Shown here in pieces: positions 1 to 12,378 of a stretch of DNA of 64,000 bases. The notes beneath the pieces are model-generated. The model was not told the DNA's origin and did not search any database. It was given only the letters and a program-made list of their open reading frames with translations. Position 1 is the stretch's first letter, and each line of letters starts with the position of its first letter. Location: NCBI GenBank assembly GCA_039881145.1, contig JAYKKI010000134.1:1956001-2020000 (forward strand), read 5' to 3'. The position numbers and the translations under genes are program-made. The stretch comes from Druceiella hillmani (Eukaryota > Arthropoda > Insecta > Lepidoptera > Hepialidae).

Positions 1-1411
1 AGTAGTTAGTAAATCTTCTAATTTCTAAAGGTAGATTAACTAGATGCAGTTGTATGGAAAGTATGCCAAAAGTAGCCGTTTTTCTTACATATAAATGGGC
101 GGACATAGTTTTTCGCTATAAGAGTTTTGCTTTTCCGAGTTTTTTTTCGAGAAAGAATGATAATGTTATGTCCGTAATCTCAAAGCTTTTTTTAATTTTT
201 TGAAGCTGTCAAAAATATTTGATGATAAATCTTGAAATAACTTTATTTTTGTATTTTATAAGATAAAACAATTCTTCGAAAACCAGTTTCAAATTAATTT
301 TAATTTTAAAACTTATTATTACTAGGCTTAACTGAGTTCAGATGTTATTTTTATATTATTGATTTACTCACATATATACTCGGTGTATCTAATGCCTTAT
401 AAAATAATAGTCGAAATATTTTTCCCACAATGGTGGTAAATTATTTTAACCACCTTAGTTATGGCACTATTAAAAGTATATATTCATCCAACTTTCTGAC
501 AAATTAGAAAATTGAACAATGTGTTGACTTGTTATTATAAACAAAATGTGAAAGTTGTACGTACAAATGTTGCATTCAGATTGTACAAAAAACATAAAAA
601 AATTAATCATTATGCGTAAATAGCAAAGGGCAGTTACATAATAGTAAATCCTGATGTAACTATTTCGATTCTCTTCATTTGAAAGTTATAATTAATTGTG
701 ATACTGCAGTATTGATCGAGATAAATTACTATCGTGATACCGCAGTACTGATTTTTGAAATTAGGGAGTACAGACTTTAGCTTGGGGCAATTTTAGAAAT
801 TCCTTTTATTATGAACCTAAAATTGATCACTTTTTGATAATGGTTGAAATTAAGTATCATGCCTAACATAATACTTGGCCACGTTATCGCGTGAAAGTGA
901 TGCGGATGGTTGTGTTTAAATAAACTTATTTTAAATATTTTATATTTTTATTTATAAAACTTAAAATATCCAGATTTAGTTCGGAAAACTCTAAAACTTG
1001 CTTCTATTTTTGAGTTCACAAACTTTGATAAGCTTATCATCGGATTTTATTTATGTACTGACATTTTAATAAGCAACGAATGAAAGTATTAAATTCGTAT
1101 AAATGGAAACAAAAATCAAGAAATAATAGCGACAGAGTCATATAAATATAAAGGTAAATCTCTTTTGGTTTACAAATTTAATTTTATTTATTTATTCAAA
1201 GAAATGTAACATATTCGTTTATTTGGATCATGAAAATGTGATCTTGGTCAGTTTTTAATTTACTTCCTTAATTTAAACGCAGATTTGATGAAATGTTAAT
1301 TTTTAATAAAGTTTTTGTGGAAGTTTTGGTCTCCTTTTGTTAAAATGACTTCAGCTTGGGTGCCCAACATCGTCGTGGTATCGCCTACAGTGCTTAGGTA
1401 TTCCCGTAAAA

Positions 1412-1492
<81 letters not shown>

Positions 1493-3160
1493 CACACACA
1501 CACACATACATACATAAACGCTTATGTACGGTAAAAAGAAAACCTAACCATAAATATCCTAGGTTAGAATGGTGTAAACACATCAAAATTAATCTAACAA
1601 GACATTTAGTTTTATGTATATGCTGGATAAAATATAGTCTGTTTGTTATATAAAAAAGTCTGCAACGCATTATATTCTATTGAAAGAATTGATAGTTTCT
1701 GAAATTATCTCCTACAAACATACAAAATAACAAACCTACATACTCACAAACCTTCCTTACTTGTAATATTATTTTGTCGTGTTTGTAAATTACATGTACA
1801 CAAATAAATTATTGTTTCTGTTTCCAATACAACTTTAATGGTAATGACGATACGATGTAAACGCTTCTTTCAAGCAAAATGCCTTTTTCAAAATGCATTT
1901 GAAGAACCGAGGAATGTGAAGGAAATCGTGAAGTCTGATACTAAACAATTGTGTAACAGAAATGGATAAATTAATTTATAGGTAAATGTTGTTTTAAGCC
2001 TGGATCTTATGATATGAGAGAATTAAAAGTTACGGTTTCCGCTGTAGAAAAACAGGACAAGTATTAATTTTAAGAAAGATTCTGTTTATATTCATACTCT
2101 TCTGCATGATTAACTAGTAAGACATTTTAGAAGGGGTTCGTGGGGGGATTTGTATGGAAATTGGTCTATTTGTGAATACCATCCAAATGTGTACCGTATA
2201 AAAGGCCCCTATGTAAACTTTCATTTTTAATGTGGGGTCTAGTTCTGGAGATGCCAGAGAAGAATGGTATCTGTATTCTTAAGTATCCTAACAACGGATT
2301 TTTTAAAATTTTTAGGTATTTAAAAGGAAAGAAGATAATGATAAACATTCATATTTATGGCATTTATTTAAATTAAAGAATTTAATGATAATTTATTAGT
2401 TATACACGTGTATAGAATTCATATATAATTGCAAGTAAAAGATTATTTTCAAACTCGAAATTAAAAATACAGAGCGCATTAATTGACAAAAAAAATGATC
2501 TCAGTATTCATAATACATCATCGTTATTTTACTTATTTAAAATAACATGTCAAGGTATATAATTTGAAGAACATTTTATAAAAAATTAAACCTGTATTGA
2601 AATCCTTAAATAATATGATAATCTACGTACATATACCTACGGGAGAGTAGCTATAAGATTAGTAATAAAGTAAAAAGTATATATTAATGGAGCCGCAGGC
2701 ATATTAAAATGCGTGTGACCCAGTAATATTTCTGACCAACCTGGAATTTTTTGGCTCATGAAATTATTTGCATACCTACGTACAATTATTAAAAGAGTAT
2801 CTGTGAGTATCTAGAATTTTTGTTTATTATTTATATATTTTAAGTTATTTTATAAGCGCTTACAAGTAACACAAGTGCAATCGTCAATACTTTATACCCC
2901 TATTAATTTATGAAATAAGTAAACTTATTTAAATATTTTTTTCGACAGAATAAATTAGTGAATACAAATTAAAGAATCCATAGTTATCCTTCTAAGTTAT
3001 GCAAAATATTTCTTTTTTGTTTATAAGAATCAGATTCGTGCAGTGAGTTCCCTGATATAAGCACTTGTTAAAAAGTTTTTTCTAAATATTGTGCCGATAT
3101 AAACACAGTAATAAAACACAATGACCAGCATATATCTCAATGCCAACAACTTTTCAAAAT
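1..3160. other. Noncoding 5' part of unit A
   Basis: No credible coding region. The open frames at 1,296-1,670 and 1,315-1,653 are translations through the microsatellite at 1.41-1.52 kb, with repeated tyrosine/isoleucine/histidine/threonine. The block 2,200-2,290 ('gagatgccagagaagaatgg') has a counterpart at 35,430 in unit B, showing old duplicated noncoding sequence. Confidence 0.6.
1411..1515. repeat. Compound (CA)n(TA)n(CA)n microsatellite
   Basis: An AC run, then a long TA run interrupted by single C bases, then another AC run. It is a symmetric compound microsatellite, and it creates false open frames on both strands. Confidence 0.95.
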
Positions 3161-3169
3161 AAAATAAGT

Positions 3170-3520
3170 ACACTAAAAATTTATCTTCCATTTTATGTAA
3201 AGTATGGGATATCGTTTCAAAAGTTAGTTATAAGGGTCACAAAAATATTTTTGTTTTAATTTTCATTGTTACGTCTTCAGAGACACGCTGAAAAATAAGA
3301 AAAAAATATGTCCGATAATGGAAATAATCAACCTGAAATTATGAAAGAAATCAGAGTAGGTTTTAGGAAAATCATACTGATTATCCCGGATCTTATATTT
3401 TTTTAAATATGATCCATCTTTTACGCCTGTGAAAGATACAGTAGGCTGTAAATTTCCACTCGTACTTGACAGTTTTTTTGACATACGTGAACGATAAAAT
3501 AAATGGATTTTAACGACCAT
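3170..3520 (+). repeat. Dispersed repeat, copy 1 of the 'gggatatcgttt' family
   Basis: Contains 'tatgtaaagtatgggatatcg' and, 260 bases later, 'acgcctgtgaaagatacagtaggc'. The same two landmarks occur in the same order and spacing in the copies at 19.16-19.42 kb and 47.5-47.6 kb. I recall this family from lepidopteran genomes, where it reads close to 'catgtaaagtggggg' followed by 'gtgtggggtatcgttgg'. This copy is private to unit A. Element class unknown. Confidence 0.55.
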
Positions 3521-3957
3521 AAAAGTGAAAATATCTCATTTCCCGGAACATAAGAACTATGTCGTTTCAATAAAAAATAAAACTCGTTTCGAGATCTTTC
3601 AAACGGTATGGGTATTGTTTGTATATATTGGCTGGCATATTTGAAAGTTATACTTCGAAAATAAATAAACAATTTTACGTATCTCTTCCATAATCAGTAA
3701 ATTTATACTCAGTAGCCAAAGATTAACAATAAAAAACTAATCAAATATTTTGTGCCTCCGTAGAGCAAATAAAAAATATATTTCCTAATTTTTCATTGTT
3801 GACATTTGTTCTCATTAGATTCGTAATTTTTACTTAATTGTATTATATATCAACCTAAACATACTAAGATACAAATCAGTTGAAACTAAATATTATTTAC
3901 CATTAATTTTCTTTAAGCAGCAGCCATTAAAACACATTACCATTTACTTGTACGCAG

Positions 3958-4619
3958 GGTCGATCGACAGTATCGACATCTACGTAATAGTAAGCGTGTC
4001 CGCCTCGCTTCTCCTCTGCGCTGTTCTCAGCCCCATGCACTGCATCATCAGGAAACACTACTCCAAGCGGGATACGAAAGTACCTGATATTTCAGCCAAA
4101 ACAGAAATATCGAATAGCTTCAACGACAGCATATCCGAAGTAGACACCGACATCAATATGTCGACCATTGGCGCTCCCATCGCGACGGTTAATGCAGGAC
4201 TTAAACCCGAGCACATCACTCAGTTTCCAGATATGAGCTTGGGGGCCAAAGGATCGCTTTACATAGGTCAACAAGTACCGAACACTTATCCTCGTTACCC
4301 GACGGCAAAAATGTATGGCGTGAACAAGGAATTCAAAAGTAACATTCCGGTTAGGGCTGTCAAGACGGGTATTCCCAGGAGAGGAGTTCAGATTCAGATG
4401 CCACCCCAGATGCTGACCAACGTCGTGGTTAATCCGAGAAGATCAGATATTCAAATGAGCAATATTATTACGGATGACAAGACAAACAGAAAGGCATATG
4501 TGATGTCTCAGGGACTTATTGTTTCTAATAGTAATTGTATTGACATAAACGATAAAAATATTGTAATTAATTGTAATTTTTTTCATTTTATTTTCATTTA
4601 TATAAAAAAAGGTGACTAG
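3958..4619 (+). CDS. Probable last coding exon of an unidentified single-pass membrane protein
   Basis: The frame stays open for 220 codons and is clearly richer in G+C than its surroundings, which is unlikely by chance in such AT-rich DNA. I place the exon start at 3,958, after a plausible 3' splice site (catttacttgtacgcag, AG at 3,956-3,957); the first two bases finish a split codon. About 7 residues in is a roughly 23-residue hydrophobic stretch (IYVIVSVSASLLLCAVLSP...), then a basic stop-transfer cluster (RKHYSKRDTK). About 160 hydrophilic residues follow, rich in Ser, Thr and Asn, with short basic patches (GIPRRG, NPRRS). This suggests the membrane anchor and cytoplasmic tail of a type I receptor or adhesion protein whose ectodomain exons lie left of the window. 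The last 35 residues (Ile/Asn/Phe-rich, ending KKGD) look less coding-like, so the true 3' end may involve splicing. I do not recognise the family. A damaged copy of the 3' half lies at 35.7 kb. Confidence 0.6.
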
Positions 4620-5380
4620 TTTTTAATCGGTTATGCAATATATGTACGTAATACAAAAATATTTTTAATAGAACTTAATACTCTTCTTGATAAACAGACA
4701 TCCATCCTGCTTATTCTTTAAAAACATCGGCTGTTAAGATGTTATTTTATGTAATAATTTAAAAAAATTAGTATTATCCCGATTACACTCACCGAATCGA
4801 ATTCATATCTATGAAGAACTTCCTGCTTCTATTGACGGAACTATTTGACCTATTACTTTTTCTTTTTTTTAAATATTAACAATAACAACCAAAGATATAC
4901 TCACATTCTTAAGAGTTATTTCGTCTTAATCTGTTTTGATTAAATTTATTTCATCTTAAACCAAATAAAGTTAGATTTAAAAATAAAAACCTAATTGATC
5001 GACTTCCCGATTCGAATTATTGTGTATCGTAAGTATATTCCTTAGCTTCAACTAGTAATGGAATTGCTAACATTACTGCATTTGCGAGAATATTGTATAA
5101 GATTCGTACGTATATCCGTAAAGGTACATTTTTTTCAAACGTCTTCGCTAATAAGCCAAATTTTTTTTAAAATTTACTCCTATAGTTTCTAAAGTTAGGT
5201 TTTGTAGGAAAGTCCTAAAATGCATGAATATTTATTAGTTTCACTCGTAACAAAATTGATATCTTTTTAATTAGATTTATCCCACATTTTACGGAAGCAA
5301 TTTTCTTTTAAGATAATGAGAAAATCTGAAAATAGACGTTTTCATTACTTATATTACTAGAATAATACTGCAGCGTAATT

Positions 5381-5381
5381 A

Positions 5382-5439
<58 letters not shown>

Positions 5440-5448
5440 TATATTTAT

Positions 5449-5481
<33 letters not shown>

Positions 5482-5500
5482 ATATATATATTTATATTTA
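5381..5500. repeat. (TA)n microsatellite
   Basis: Long alternating TA tract with a few interruptions (ATGTAT, ACACAC, TTTATA). Confidence 0.95.
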
Positions 5501-6896
5501 TAATTAAGCGTAATTTTAACCAAATTATATGATATTATTTGGTGTATTGATTATGTTATTTAATATATGATTTAATTTCGATAAGCCATTCGATTAGAGA
5601 ATTTCACAATGTGTAAAAATTCATAAACTAGAAAGAAATTAAAAGAATTACTTACTAATTTATTTGAAAATTTAGACTTTAAGAAAACAAGTTAATATCA
5701 AATTTTACGTTAAAAGAAAAGGCAATTATTTGAAAAATCAAAAGGGAAAACTGAACAAACGAACATTTGAAAGTGACAAATAGTTTATTTCTGCAAAATA
5801 ATCCAATGAATGTCATTCTAATACTGGGGAAATAAATTGTCATTACGCTAATATATTTTTCTAGTGGTTTGGAAAAAAAAAATTAAAAAATTAATATAAA
5901 AATATTACGAAGCTGACAAGAAAGATATCTATAAGTTAGATCAGTGTTTAAATATATAAAATTTATTAGATATCTGAACTTAATAGCTAAAATTTAATGG
6001 CTTTAGTGTAAGCCCGAGAAAGATACCAATATAGAAAATAAATAAACATAAAGTACATTACTTGTGCTACTTCGGAATGTGTTACGACTCTACTTTTTAT
6101 GTTCGGAAATAGAAAAAGTGAGTGTATGTTTTTACTGGGGCAACAATTTTTTTTATTGTTACATTTCCAAACATTACTGATTTCGGTCGTTTGGCGATAC
6201 TATATTTTGTGAATATTGAAAGAAAATACCTCGAATTCTCTATTTCCTTACACCAAATATATTTAAAATTTCACACTCACCACACTTACAAGTTGTTTCG
6301 AATATTTCGAATTATAATCGAATTGTAGACACATAAAATACTCTTATGTATGATCACGTCTTTGCCCTTGTGCAACCATAAGCTTTTAGTTTGCTTACAT
6401 AATCTCCCTCTTTGGAAAGTTTCCCAATAGTACGTAAATAAAACGTCCAAATATTGAAAAGGTGATATTTATTTCAATTGACGATTCTATCGTATTCACA
6501 CTTATAATGTATGTACATTTTATATCAGTAGACTGGAATATAAACGGACTAAAATCAAATTCCCCTATTAAATGTTACATTTGTATGAAATGGTATTCTA
6601 ATATATTTGAGAGTTTTTGTACGAATAGAAATATATTTAATAAAATAGTAATATATTTAATAAAATTTGTCGTAAGATAGCAATTAACGGAGGGATCGAT
6701 TGGAATTCTTATGATCGTATCCATGGACGGATAATATATGGCTCGTAATATGTTTAGGGATGCCACGCATACTGACTTAATGTCGTAGATCAAAAGGTGG
6801 GTTCTTAAATGGGCGCAGTATTAAATTTGATTTGAAAAGTTATCAGCGTTTGACTTTCTTGTTTGCTGAGCCCTGTTGTATGTCCGAATATACATT

Positions 6897-6899
<3 letters not shown>

Positions 6900-6943
<44 letters not shown>

Positions 6944-6948
6944 GTATG
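6900..6948. repeat. (TA)n microsatellite
   Basis: Uninterrupted TA tract ending in TATGTATATG. An expanded equivalent lies at 36.75 kb in unit B, so the repeat predates the duplication and has changed length since. Confidence 0.95.
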
Positions 6949-7395
6949 CTTCTTGACTACAGGTATATAATTGACATAATTTGATAATATTGCAGGAGAA
7001 AAATTTCTTTTCTTTGGCAAAATATATATGCCTCAAGAAAATGTAATGCGCAGTTGAGATTAGAAATTTAAAAATTAATAATTAATTAAAAAACTGCTAA
7101 TTTTTCGAATCTGATGTAAAGACAAATGTATCACCACACTTGTTAATATTAAAAAGTATAAATGGTTAGAAAATTAAAATTAATACTTTACATAGATGCA
7201 TTCTACACTGAAAACCTACAAGTGTTGATTAAATAATATTTTATGTAATAAAGGTCCCAATTAAAGACTTTGTCATTTGACCAGTGTGTTAAAGGGTTCC
7301 AATTGATCCCTCTCAGAAATTCTTAAAGAAAATCTTGTTATCGGAATGTTAGATTAGAAAAATTCAACAAAAGAGAGATTGATGTCAAATTGATA

Positions 7396-7611
7396 TTCGG
7401 CGTTAACTTTGCAGGAATTCATTATTAACAATTAAATGAAACTACGTACTGTGGTATTATTCCTACATTCTTTAAGTTTTTTACCGCGAACTGGGTTTCG
7501 TTGTATTACAACATCACCTGAACATGTTATAATACAACGAAACCGAGGTCATGGTAAAGAACTTAAAGAAAATAGAAATAATACTACAACACGTAGTTTC
7601 ATTAAATTGTG
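7396..7611. mobile_element. Degraded palindromic element with hammerhead-like core
   Basis: Imperfect inverted repeat (arms about 7,425-7,514 and 7,524-7,613) with an asymmetric tail on the left (about 7,396-7,424). It is the same family as the element at 43.5 kb but in the opposite orientation: its left tail ('cggcgttaactttgcaggaa') matches the reverse complement of the right tail there. The direct repeat 'aaattgata' occurs at 7,387-7,395 and 7,612-7,620, consistent with a 9-bp target duplication. On the + strand the right arm reads CTGAACA (7,518-7,524), GAAA (7,539-7,542), helix III ACC-GA-GGT and C at 7,550. The hammerhead core is therefore broken by one substitution (G8 to C). The left arm is more decayed. 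Confidence 0.75.
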
Positions 7612-7614
7612 AAA

Positions 7615-10440
7615 TTGATAAAAAAGAAAAAAGTTAAATTTTTATTAACTAATTTATTCAGCATTTTCAGAAATTTACGAAATTTTATATATTGTTTACG
7701 CACATAACTAATATCGATCTAAGCAAAGTGGAATATAATTTTTAATAAATCACTATTTGTTTTATTTAATTTCGCAGTGTAGAATAGAAAAAAAAGAAAA
7801 GTTATTCCGCGTTGAAAAAACAAATTTATCCACCATATCAAAAGATAAGGTAAGCAATTAAATATAATTTCAGTGTGGTGTGGAAAAAATATATGAATAT
7901 ATTTCTTCATATTATCATTATTTTCTCTCACTATTTCTATAAATTTTAAATTAAAACTTGCATATTTAAATTTCATTTTCCTTAAAAATTTGGGAGTAAA
8001 TAAGAAACAAAATATTTTAAGAAATTATTTCAATTGATTTAATAATATTTAAATTATTGGTGTAAAATATATTTATTTTTTCTCTTCGCACAAATATGTT
8101 AAACTTGCGATTACTTGAATGAGGTAGATGACCCATAAATATCATTACATAATTTCTCAGTATATCGAAGTAAACTGAAATTGTTGCCTGCACCCTAAAT
8201 TTTTTTGCCAAATTTTTTCAATACTTTTTCTGAAATGACATTTTTCGTTGAAATTATCCAAGTGTCATCATTCTACCCACAAATGCTGGAAATTTTCTCA
8301 AAATAAGTCAATCTTATCGTCATATTTATACACAATTTACTACTTTATTGATAATATAACGACCAATCATATCATTATTGACGTACGTGATATACGTGAG
8401 GTCATTCGCCCAATGTCCGTGTACTTCGTGAACCCAAAAAACTTTAACACAAATTATTTTTGAGCTCTCGTATGGGAATGATATTGACTCTTTTAAGACA
8501 CAATATTTTTTTTTACAATTCGATAGTGAACATCTCAAAGGGGTCGTGATTATAACTGAATGACCTATAGATATAATGGAATGATTCATAAACAAAACAC
8601 AATCTAAGGTACAAAGTGCTAATTTCTTTTTAATACTCTGTCTATTCGGTCAGACATTTTTTAAATTATAATATTTGATAAGCCAACAATCTAAAAGAAA
8701 AACTAGTATCGATTTAAAAATATTTTGTATAGGTATGAATATTTATTTAAACGGTTAATCCTGCAATGTTTGGTATAAGTAAAAAACGTGTAAATAAACT
8801 TCAAAATGTATTTAGGAAGTATATAAGGTTTAGGAGACATGCAAACTTCTTTCCTCTTCTTTATTTAGTCAGTACTCAATTGCAGTTTCAAATCTACAGA
8901 GTCCAGGCATATCAGCACACATTATTGGGGTGTGTCGAGTTCATTAATTGAAATGAAACGTACCGCAACATAATTTTTGTGGTATGTTGTACTCTAATAC
9001 TTCTAGTTAATTGAACGGTACATATAGTATAAATACAGGATAGGTAATAAAATAATTTATAGAGAATCTTATATAGTCATAAAGTGGGTCACTCTTTTTG
9101 AACTCCATAATAATACATGTTTTAAATATCTATTAGGTGGTGACAAGTGAAAATACATTACGTTTATTTTTAGTTTTTTACAAATATTCACATTGAAATT
9201 TTTGAGGGGCAAATGCTCGATACTTTTAATGCTCGATACCTTTAGTTTACCAATTCAAAAATAAATAGCCATAGTTATAATCCTTATTAAGCCGCATATA
9301 TTAAAATAGTTATTTAAAAGTATTCTGAGTGTGATAATTATTCCTAGTTTCAAAGTGATTTTATACCTAATTATTTAATTCTAACCATATTTGTAATTAC
9401 GACCTTTGAAACTTTAATTGAATCCATAATTTCCTGTGGAGTGTCCAACAGAATCTTTCTTATTATTTTGCTTAAATTTTTTTCATTCCATTATATTTAT
9501 AATTTAAATTTCTCATTTAACAATTTGATAAAGGAAATAATTTAAATAAATGAAACTTTTTTAAACTAAAAGTTACATAATTTCTCAAGAAGAGAGTTTC
9601 GTTACCTTAATGAATGAGGTGCCATTCTACATTTACGGGAGAATTTCGTTATAATTCACTAAGTACTACACTTACCCTCGTGTTCCGAGGTCGGTCGAAA
9701 ACATTTGCCCAGACAACGGTTACATAATAATTTGCAAATGTTAAAATTGTTGGGTGAGAATCAAAGAGTTGGTACAGCATTTGAAAGCTTTGTAGCTAAA
9801 TGCTTAGATAAGTTATGTTAGCCTTACCATTAATTTTGTGCTGCATAATTAGAATATGTACTTTTTTATTAATTTTATTATTTTTCTTTTTTTGCTTAGT
9901 ACTTTAATGTTTAGTTAAGTATTAAGTGAGTTATTAAAATTAAAACAAAAAATATATATCCTTTTCTACCCCATTCCGCATATCTTTAATCCTGGTCAAG
10001 CTTCAGACGTTGAAAACACTGATCTAATACATAAGTGAATTAATTACAAAAATCCTTTTTTGGGAAACCTACATGACTCCCTGCCTGACCTGCATTGCTT
10101 TTGCATCAATCTCTGACAGTCAAGGAAAATAACAATATTTTAAAAATTACACCGACGAGCTGCGTCTGACATGTCAGATTTTTGTTTTCGTGCGTATTAA
10201 ATAATGGTAAGGGTTTACCATTTTTTACGAAATATTTTATTCAATAATATTCTGTCTGAGTATTGAATTCAAAAGTAAAATAAATCAGTGCGTTAGTGTA
10301 TCTATTAATTAGCGGAGATTAAGCCATAATCAATATTCATAGCATACGTTTTCATGTAAATCGTTTTTGTCATTACAAGGTATATAAATAAACAAATATC
10401 TCACTCTAATGGAACCAATCAATTCAACTAAACTGATGGA
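7615..10440. other. Noncoding duplicated sequence of unit A
   Basis: No coding region supported. From about 8,700 the sequence has counterparts in both B (38.93 kb on) and C (54.69 kb on). The small ORFs here are not conserved in the other copies. A 14-bp perfect palindrome, tctgacatgtcaga, sits at 10,165-10,178. Confidence 0.5.
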
Positions 10441-10899
10441 CTAAAAATTTTAATAAAATTTCGTGCAAACAAATACAGAGCCCTGATACATATATGTAGA
10501 TAAATTTAGATTACGATTATTGTTTATACATAAGTCAATTAAAATATTTACATACATTTATAAAAACCGTAATATAATTAATTTAGGTATATTTGTTTAC
10601 TGTTGATTCAATTACTGAAATTAAAAGAATACTTATTATTTATCTAGAGGAATTTGTAAAATATATAAAGAAATTATTTTTATTGGGAAGTCATGAATTC
10701 AAAAACAAACATTACATGGAGCAAAGCAGCATTTTAATAAATTTCGTATTCCAGACCACTGATAAGTTCTGAAGCGACAATCGGAATTAGACAACATAAA
10801 AAAGTGAATCAAATATTAAAAAAAACGAACTGAGGTCTCTCTAAAGGTACTGAGTAAACTTGTTCAACAGACCATTCCGAATTTGTCTAAACCTAAATG

Positions 10900-12378
10900 T
10901 GCACAGTGGCCAGACGATCACGAAATTTCACGAAGAATAGGCAAAGTGATTATGGATTTGATTATTGTCGATATGTTGCCTTATTCTTTGGTGGGCGGTA
11001 ATGTATTTTACTGATCATGATGCTTTTCACAAATATAGATTGAAGACTGAAAATTATTTTCGAAGAGTATTTAAGCTGTAAACTTACGAAAAGGTGAAAT
11101 TTAAAGTCAAAGATTTACTCGCAAAATGCAAGTGGTTGAGTGTGACTGCTGACATAGGGACTAACGCAAGCAAAACACGTTCCCTTCTCAGCTTTAGAGA
11201 TAAACGCCCAAAAGTTAGATCGGGTGCAGCTGTTATGGAACCAGATCACATCAGTCAGTACATTAAACAAAAATTTACGAAATTGATTGATGAACAGAAT
11301 TTAAGTATCCAGATTTTTATAGTGTTGCGCGATAATGCCGCAAATATGGATTGCGTTTGTGGACCGAACACTATGAGTATCTTGTCTGTGTATCACATAC
11401 GCTGCAAGTGGTGATCAAGTAGTAGTTATTTGCAGATGAAGGAACTAAAGAAATAATAAAGAAAAGCCGAAAAATCGTAGGCCTCTTCCACCACAGTGAG
11501 CCAGCGACAAGAAAAATAAAGGAATGCCAAAACCAATGCAGGCTGCAAGAACATGCTTCGGTCCAAAATATTGATATAAGGTAGAATAGTACATATTCGA
11601 TATTCCAGAGGCTTTTAGAGCAAAAAATGCAATAAACTTGTGGGCTGTCCCACATGGTAAAATAGATACACCCTACCGAATGGGGCATTATGAAAAAATT
11701 CACATAAGTATCGAAATTCTTTCATGAAGCACCCTAGATTTATCGTTAAATCAAGGGTACTTCTTGTGTACTCGCGTTCGATAGTTATACCTATGATGTT
11801 ATTACTTAATCGGAAATTGCAAGTTCGATTGGAAAACGACATCATGAAAAATTCGCTACATGATACCTTGAATCAACAAATATTTGTCTTAAAAGAGCAT
11901 CCATCAGTAATTGCAGTAACGTTACTGAACCCATGTTTTAAATCGAAATATCTAACTTTAGCAGTTGACATTGCAATCAGAGAAATCGTATATTTTTTAT
12001 TGAGGAGCAATGATAAAAGAGAGGTAAACAGACATATTGTCCCTTCAACTTCTGTAGAACCGGTACTACTTGCATCCAACATCCAGAGACAAGAAGAAAG
12101 TCTAAAGATGGCTACGACAACACCCAATGTAGACAAATACCAGCATTGAAACAAACAAACCAGTGTTATTTATCCGAGCCAAAACTACAACGTAATGCTG
12201 ATATATTTTCCTATTGGAACTTCAGTGCATACCCAAGGTTGAGAAAAGTAGTGTTGAAATACTTTTCGCACCACCAATTAGCATCCCCAGCGAGAAAATG
12301 TTTAGTGCCGCTGGACAAATGTACGAAGATCTTCGCAATAATTTGCTAGGTGAAAATGCAGAAAAACTACTTTTTTAA
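10900..12378 (+). pseudogene. hAT-superfamily (ZBED-like) transposase, broken by stops and frameshifts
   Basis: Transposase of a cut-and-paste DNA transposon. The reading begins upstream of the longest frame: 'YFRRVF', then a stop, then 'YEKVKFKVKDLL' around 11,065-11,115. The frame at 11,094-11,414 holds 'LSVTADIGTNASKTRS', the region of the first catalytic Asp (usual form LTTDGWTS), and 'VLRDNAANM', the second Asp motif. In a neighbouring frame at about 11,384-11,420 is 'VCVSHTLQVVIK', matching the hAT C-x-x-H-T-L-Q motif. The frame at 11,724-12,149 has 'LLNPCFKSKYL' (usual ATLLDPRFK). The C-terminal dimerisation region lies in another frame at about 12,272-12,378, with 'SIPSEKMFSAAGQMYEDLR', including the third acidic residue in PSE, and a stop at 12,376. 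No BED finger or terminal inverted repeats were found. The insertion is absent from units B and C. Confidence 0.88.

Larger units (their letters stand above)
4620..7395. other. Noncoding stretch of unit A downstream of the exon
   Basis: No gene seen. The 4,680-4,745 segment, duplicated at 36,050, and the 6,260-6,350 segment, duplicated at 36,195, are old shared sequence. Candidate polyadenylation signals such as AATAAA occur near 4,966, but nothing fixes the transcript end. Microsatellites sit at 5.38 and 6.90 kb. Confidence 0.5.

Noticed and set aside
1296..1670. Open frames rich in Tyr-Ile, Thr-His or Val-Cys repeats (also 5.3, 6.8, 26.6, 27.5, 36.7, 44.7, 50.6 kb)
   Set aside because: They are translations of TA/CA/TG microsatellites, open on both strands because these dinucleotide tracts lack stops in several frames.
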